A DNA stretch of 64,000 nucleotides from Alphaproteobacteria bacterium (GTDB lineage: Bacteria > Pseudomonadota > Alphaproteobacteria > Rhizobiales > Xanthobacteraceae). The position numbers were made by a program, and so were the translations under genes. Below the pieces are notes generated by a model. It searched no databases, was not told where the DNA came from, and saw nothing but the letters and a program-made list of their open reading frames with translations. Where the stretch lies: the NCBI GenBank assembly GCA_005884685.1, contig VBAH01000017.1, positions 83,152 through 147,151 of the forward strand, given 5' to 3'. This document shows positions 60,625-64,000 of this stretch, in pieces (within the stretch, counting starts at the first letter, position 1; each line of letters begins with the position of its first letter).

Positions 60625-62016
60625 ATGCAAGCCGAAGCTCACACGCTGCATCCGGCCGCGGGCGCCACTGACGCGATCGTCAGCTTTGCGAGCGGGTTGC
60701 GCTACGCCGACCTCACCGACGAGGTGCGCTACTACGCGCGCCGCCACTTGCTCGACACGGTCGGTGTGATGATCGCGGGCGCGCCGGGCGATGTCGCGAC
60801 CCATGCCCAAGCGATGATTGCGAGCGTGCGCTCGGGCGGCGAAATCCCTGTGCCGGGACGCGCCAAGCGCCACGACCTGCTCGATGCCGCCTTCCTCGGC
60901 GGCACTGCGGCGCACGGCATCGAGCTCGACGACGGCTACCGCGTCGGCTCGGCGCATTGCGGTTGTACCGTCGTGCCGGCCGCGCTCAGCGTCGGCTACG
61001 AGCGCGCCATTACCGGCGCGCAACTGATCGAGGCGGTTGTCGCCGGCTACGAGGTCGCGATTTGTCTGGCGCGCGCCTGCGCACCGGACCTGCGCCAGCG
61101 CGGCTTCCATCCGACCAGCGCGGTCGGTCCGTTCGGCGCCGCCGTCGCGGTCGCCAAATTGCGCGGCCTCAACACGCAGCAGATCGCCGACGCGCTCGGC
61201 ATCGCGGCGAGTGCCGCCGCCGGCCTGTTCGCGTTTGTCAACGGCGGTGCCGATATCAAGCGCCTGCACGCAGGCCACGCGTCGCGTGAGGGCATCCAGG
61301 CGGCGCTACTCGCCGAGCTTGGCGTCAACGGCCCGCCGAACGTGATCGAGGCGCGCGACGGATTCATGCAGGCGTTTGCGTTCGGACGGGCTGACAAGGC
61401 GCGCGCCATTACGCTACCGCCGGACGCGCCCTTCGGCATCACCGACTGCTACATCAAGCCGTATGCCTGCTGCCGCCATATCCAGCCCGCCGTCGAGGCG
61501 CTGTTCGGGCTGATGAACGACGAAAAGATCGACGCGACGGAGATCAAGCACGTTGATGTCGAGACCTACCGCATCGCCGCCGAGCACGCACACACGGGCT
61601 GGGGCGACTATGCGAGCGCGCAACTGAGCTTCCCGTATCTGATGGGTCTCGCGGCGCGCTTCCGCGGCATCAAGGTGCATCACTTCAACGAAGAGACGCG
61701 GGCCGATCCGGCATTCGCCGCGTTCGCCGAAAAGCTCACCATCACGGCGCCCGCGGAGATCGACTCCCTTTATCCCAAACTGCGCCCCGCCCGCGTCACC
61801 GTCACGACCTCGCGCGGAAAATTCGTGCGCCAGGCCGACGAGGCGCTCGGCTCGCGCCTCGTGCCGCTCGACGATGCCGGGCTTGAGCGGAAGTTCATCG
61901 ACAATGTCGAGCCGGTGCTGGGCGGGGCGCGCGCGAAGGCGCTGGTAAGCCAGCTGTGGGATATCGAAAGGCTGGCAGGCATTCGCCCGCTGGTCGAGGC
62001 TACCGCGCGGAGTTAA
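60625..62016 (+). CDS. MmgE/PrpD family protein
   Basis: A 463-residue cytoplasmic protein of the family of 2-methylcitrate dehydratase PrpD, MmgE and cis-aconitate decarboxylase. Family segments are RRHLLDTVGVMIAGAP, LDAAFLGGTAAHGIELDDGY, GFHPTSAVGPFGAAVAVAKL, KRLHAGHASREGIQAALLAE and PYACCRHIQPAVEALF. Reactions in the family are dehydration or decarboxylation of tricarboxylic-like acids. The absence of prpB/prpC nearby argues against a propionate role. It follows the hydrolase gene after a repeat and precedes a TRAP binding protein. Confidence 0.9.
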   Translation: MQAEAHTLHPAAGATDAIVSFASGLRYADLTDEVRYYARRHLLDTVGVMIAGAPGDVATHAQAMIASVRSGGEIPVPGRAKRHDLLDAAFLGGTAAHGIELDDGYRVGSAHCGCTVVPAALSVGYERAITGAQLIEAVVAGYEVAICLARACAPDLRQRGFHPTSAVGPFGAAVAVAKLRGLNTQQIADALGIAASAAAGLFAFVNGGADIKRLHAGHASREGIQAALLAELGVNGPPNVIEARDGFMQAFAFGRADKARAITLPPDAPFGITDCYIKPYACCRHIQPAVEALFGLMNDEKIDATEIKHVDVETYRIAAEHAHTGWGDYASAQLSFPYLMGLAARFRGIKVHHFNEETRADPAFAAFAEKLTITAPAEIDSLYPKLRPARVTVTTSRGKFVRQADEALGSRLVPLDDAGLERKFIDNVEPVLGGARAKALVSQLWDIERLAGIRPLVEATARS

Positions 62017-62028
62017 GTTGTTTCGTCG

Positions 62029-62145
62029 TGCCGGGGCATAGACCGTCGAAGACGGGCGTAAACGCCCTAACGCCCGGGCACACCGATAGAGCGGGCACGG
62101 CCAAGCGTCCCTTGTCGGGATGGCCGGGACAAGCCCGGCCATGAC
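62029..62145. repeat. Palindromic intergenic repeat, GGCCGGGAC type
   Basis: A GTGCCGGGGCATAGACCG and CGCCCGGGCACACCGATA pair flanks a TAAACGCC core, followed by GGCCGGGACAAGCCCGGCCATGAC. The end resembles the short repeat at 263-304. It lies between the MmgE/PrpD gene and the TRAP binding-protein gene. Confidence 0.75.
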
Positions 62146-62161
62146 AGATGGGGAGAAACGC

Positions 62162-63181
62162 GTGACACATTTTGGAAAAGCATTGCTGACTGCCGCTCTG
62201 TTGTTCGCGAGTCCTGCCCTGGCTCAGGACAAAACGGTCGAATGGCGCTTCGCGCACTGGGTGCCGGCGTCGCATCCGATGCACCCCTCCGCCGAAGCCT
62301 GGGCCGCCTCGATCGAAAAGGCGTCGGGCGGCACGATCAAGATGAAGATCTATCCGGCGCAGCAGCTCGGCAAGGCGTTCGACCATTACAACATGGCGCG
62401 CGACGGCATCGCCGACGTGGCGCACGTCAATCCCGGCTACGAACCGGGCCGCTTTCCGGTGATGGGCGCGATGGAGCTGCCGTTCCTGTTCGCCAACGCC
62501 AAGGAGGGAAGCGGCGCGCTCGACGCGTGGTACCGCAAGTACGCGCCCAAGGAGATGGCCGACGTTCACTACTGCCTCACGTTCGCGCATGATCCCGGGA
62601 CGTTCCATTCCACCAAGAAGAAGATCGTCGTCCCGGCAGACGTGAAGGGCATGAAAGTGCGGCCCGCGAACGCCACGATTGCGCGCTTCATCTCGCTGCT
62701 CGGCGGCTCCAACGTACAGGCCTCCGCGCCCGAGGCGCGTGACGTGCTGGAGAAGGGCGTCGCCGAGGCGATTACGTTTCCTTGGGGCTCGATCGTGCTG
62801 TTCGGGATCGACAAGGTGACGAAGTATCACCTCGACGCGGCGTTCTACGTCACCGAGCAGGGCTGGGTGATCAACAAGGCAAAGTACGAAGCGCTCTCGG
62901 CGGCGCAGAAGAAAGTCATCGACGATCACTGCACGCCGCAATGGGCCGAGAAGATCGCCGCGCCGTGGGCCGATTTCGAGGCTGCCGGGCGCGACAAGAT
63001 CAAGGCACAGCCGGGCCAGGAACTGGATGCGCTAACCCCCGCGCAGCTTGCCGAATGGCGCAGGGCCGCCGAGCCGCTTTACGCCGAGTGGGCGGAGAAC
63101 GCCAGAAAGTCCGGCTACAATCCGGACGAGATCATGAAGGATCTGAAGGATAGTTTGACGAAATACAAATCGCTGTATTGA
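62162..63181 (+). CDS. TRAP transporter solute-binding protein (DctP family)
   Basis: Periplasmic binding protein of 339 residues. The signal peptide (FGKALLTAALLFASPALA, cleavage near ALAQD) is followed by VEWRFAHWVPASHPMHPSAE and KIYPAQQLGKAFDHYNMARD, typical of DctP. The conserved arginine of the carboxylate-binding site is probably in KGMKVRPANATIA. Start is GTG 62162, with GGGGAG upstream. The membrane components DctQ/DctM are not seen, so the downstream DNA outside the window or another locus must supply them. An organic acid substrate is likely. Confidence 0.9.
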   Translation: MTHFGKALLTAALLFASPALAQDKTVEWRFAHWVPASHPMHPSAEAWAASIEKASGGTIKMKIYPAQQLGKAFDHYNMARDGIADVAHVNPGYEPGRFPVMGAMELPFLFANAKEGSGALDAWYRKYAPKEMADVHYCLTFAHDPGTFHSTKKKIVVPADVKGMKVRPANATIARFISLLGGSNVQASAPEARDVLEKGVAEAITFPWGSIVLFGIDKVTKYHLDAAFYVTEQGWVINKAKYEALSAAQKKVIDDHCTPQWAEKIAAPWADFEAAGRDKIKAQPGQELDALTPAQLAEWRRAAEPLYAEWAENARKSGYNPDEIMKDLKDSLTKYKSLY

Positions 63182-63202
63182 TCACTTGACCGCCTCCTCA
63201 AT

Positions 63203-63302
63203 CCTCCCCCTTTCAGGGGGAGGAGGCGCAAGCCGCACACGCGGACCGTCTCGTTAGCCCGGAGCGTGCCGCGCGCGCTCCCTCCCCCTGAAAGGGGGAG
63301 GG
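63203..63302. repeat. CCTCCCCCTTTCAGGGGGAGG repeat pair
   Basis: Two inverted 9-10 bp hairpins: CCTCCCCCTTTCAGGGGGAGG at 63203-63223, and CCTCCCCCTGAAAGGGGGAGG near the end (63281-63301). Between them lies a 57-bp spacer with GACCGTCTCGTTAGCCC. The two hairpins also pair with each other, allowing one long or two short structures. It fills the gap between the TRAP gene and the aroE-like gene. Confidence 0.85.
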
Positions 63303-63331
63303 TCGGGTGCGGGTCACTCTTGGAGAAACGC

Positions 63332-64000
63332 ATGCTCCCCTCCCTGAACGGCGCGACCCGCATCCACGTCACCATCGGCGATCCGATCGCGCAGGTGAAG
63401 TCGCCGGCCGGCGTCACGCAGGGCTTCGCGGCGCGTGGCGCGGACGCGATCATGATCCCGCTGCAGGTAAAGCCGGCCGATATCGACGACTTCTTCCGGC
63501 TCGCCAAGAAACTGCCGAACCTCGACGGCATCATCATCACGGTGCCGCACAAGCCGATCGCGTTCCGCCACTGCGATACGACCTCCGAGCGTTCGCGCGT
63601 GCTCGAAGTCGCGAACGTCATGCGGCGCGGCGCCGACAACCGCTGGAGCGGCGACATGACCGACGGCGGCGGCTTTACCGCTGCGCTGAGGCGCAACGGC
63701 TTCGATCCCAGGGGCAAGCGCGCGCTCCAGATCGGCGCCGGCGGTGCCGGCTCGGCACTCGCGCTGTCGCTCACCATGGAGGGCGCGAGCGTCACCCTGG
63801 TCGATCTCGATATCGCCAGACGCGACGCCCTGATCGCAAAGCTCGCCCGCCATGGTCACAAGGTCGCGGCGGCTGACAAGGCCGACCCCGCGGGGTTCGA
63901 TCTCATCGTCAACGCGACGCCGGCCGGCATGAAGCCCGGTGACCCGTTGCCGGTCGATGCAGTGCGGCTCGATGCCAATCAATTCGTCGCCGATATCATC
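63332..64000 (+). CDS. Shikimate/quinate 5-dehydrogenase family protein (3' part beyond window)
   Basis: The first 223 residues of an AroE-type NADP-dependent dehydrogenase. Catalytic Lys74 (TVPHKPIAF) and Asp111 (DMTDGGGF) are present, then the NADP motif GAGGAGSALALSL with a following acidic LVDLD region. The MTDG in place of the usual NTDG and the missing N-terminal SxS motif spacing suggest a diverged member (shikimate/quinate dehydrogenase-like, YdiB or SDH-L) and not housekeeping AroE. GGAGA precedes the ATG. It lies in an apparent organic acid uptake cluster. Confidence 0.85.
   Translation, partial: MLPSLNGATRIHVTIGDPIAQVKSPAGVTQGFAARGADAIMIPLQVKPADIDDFFRLAKKLPNLDGIIITVPHKPIAFRHCDTTSERSRVLEVANVMRRGADNRWSGDMTDGGGFTAALRRNGFDPRGKRALQIGAGGAGSALALSLTMEGASVTLVDLDIARRDALIAKLARHGHKVAAADKADPAGFDLIVNATPAGMKPGDPLPVDAVRLDANQFVADII

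Overview
The window looks like a chromosomal segment of a high-GC alphaproteobacterium of the Hyphomicrobiales, probably near Bradyrhizobium/Rhodopseudomonas/Xanthobacteraceae. This rests on the urtABCDE-ure gene order, the many lone periplasmic binding proteins, the GTG/TTG starts, the leuA leader peptide and the dense palindromic intergenic repeats. It is an inference from gene content, not from a database search. No phage, insertion sequence, integrase, rRNA or CRISPR array was seen. One tRNA (Lys, CTT) is present.

Region 1 (1-9.5 kb, minus strand) is a nitrogen-scavenging block: urtA-urtB-urtC-urtD-urtE (urea ABC importer), then ureD-ureA-ureB and ureE-ureF-ureG (ureG cut by the window edge). 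A textbook sigma-54 promoter lies in front of urtA. The catalytic urease gene ureC is missing. Its usual place between ureB and ureE holds a small GFA/CENP-V-fold gene and a possible 63-codon ORF.

Region 2 (9.7-23.3 kb) is a mixed accessory stretch. It has a FlK-like thioesterase coupled to a frameshifted dehydrogenase, a NitT/TauT-type binding protein with a class II aldolase, a D-2-hydroxyacid dehydrogenase with a flavin monooxygenase, and an M20 amidohydrolase. An orphan sensor histidine kinase with an ABC-binding-protein-like sensor domain is flanked by two tiny single-span membrane protein genes (27 and 28 codons). A lipocalin-like protein, a Bug-type binding protein, a cysteine-cluster protein and an LTXXQ-like periplasmic protein follow.

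Region 3 (23.6-30.5 kb) is more housekeeping: leuA with a leucine-rich leader peptide and attenuator, PPK2, a Nudix hydrolase, a PhzF protein, pyridoxal kinase, another lone binding protein and tRNA-Lys.

Region 4 (30.5-56.2 kb) is a peptide/amide scavenging island. Two M81 (MlrC-like) peptidases are each followed by a family-5 binding protein, and a full Dpp-type ABC importer comes next. Convergent RidA, metallo-deacetylase and ArgE-like genes, an amidase, an isoquinoline-oxidoreductase-type molybdoenzyme (IorAB) and a lytic transglycosylase follow. The island ends with a second paralogous Dpp-type importer that has two binding proteins and a fused double ATPase.

Region 5 (56.3-64 kb) holds a cytochrome P460, an ADP-forming acyl-CoA synthetase, an SCP2-like protein coupled to an alpha/beta hydrolase, an MmgE/PrpD protein, a TRAP binding protein and a shikimate-dehydrogenase-like gene cut by the window end.

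Most non-coding gaps are filled by several families of 70-210 bp inverted-repeat elements, including one between ureA and ureB.
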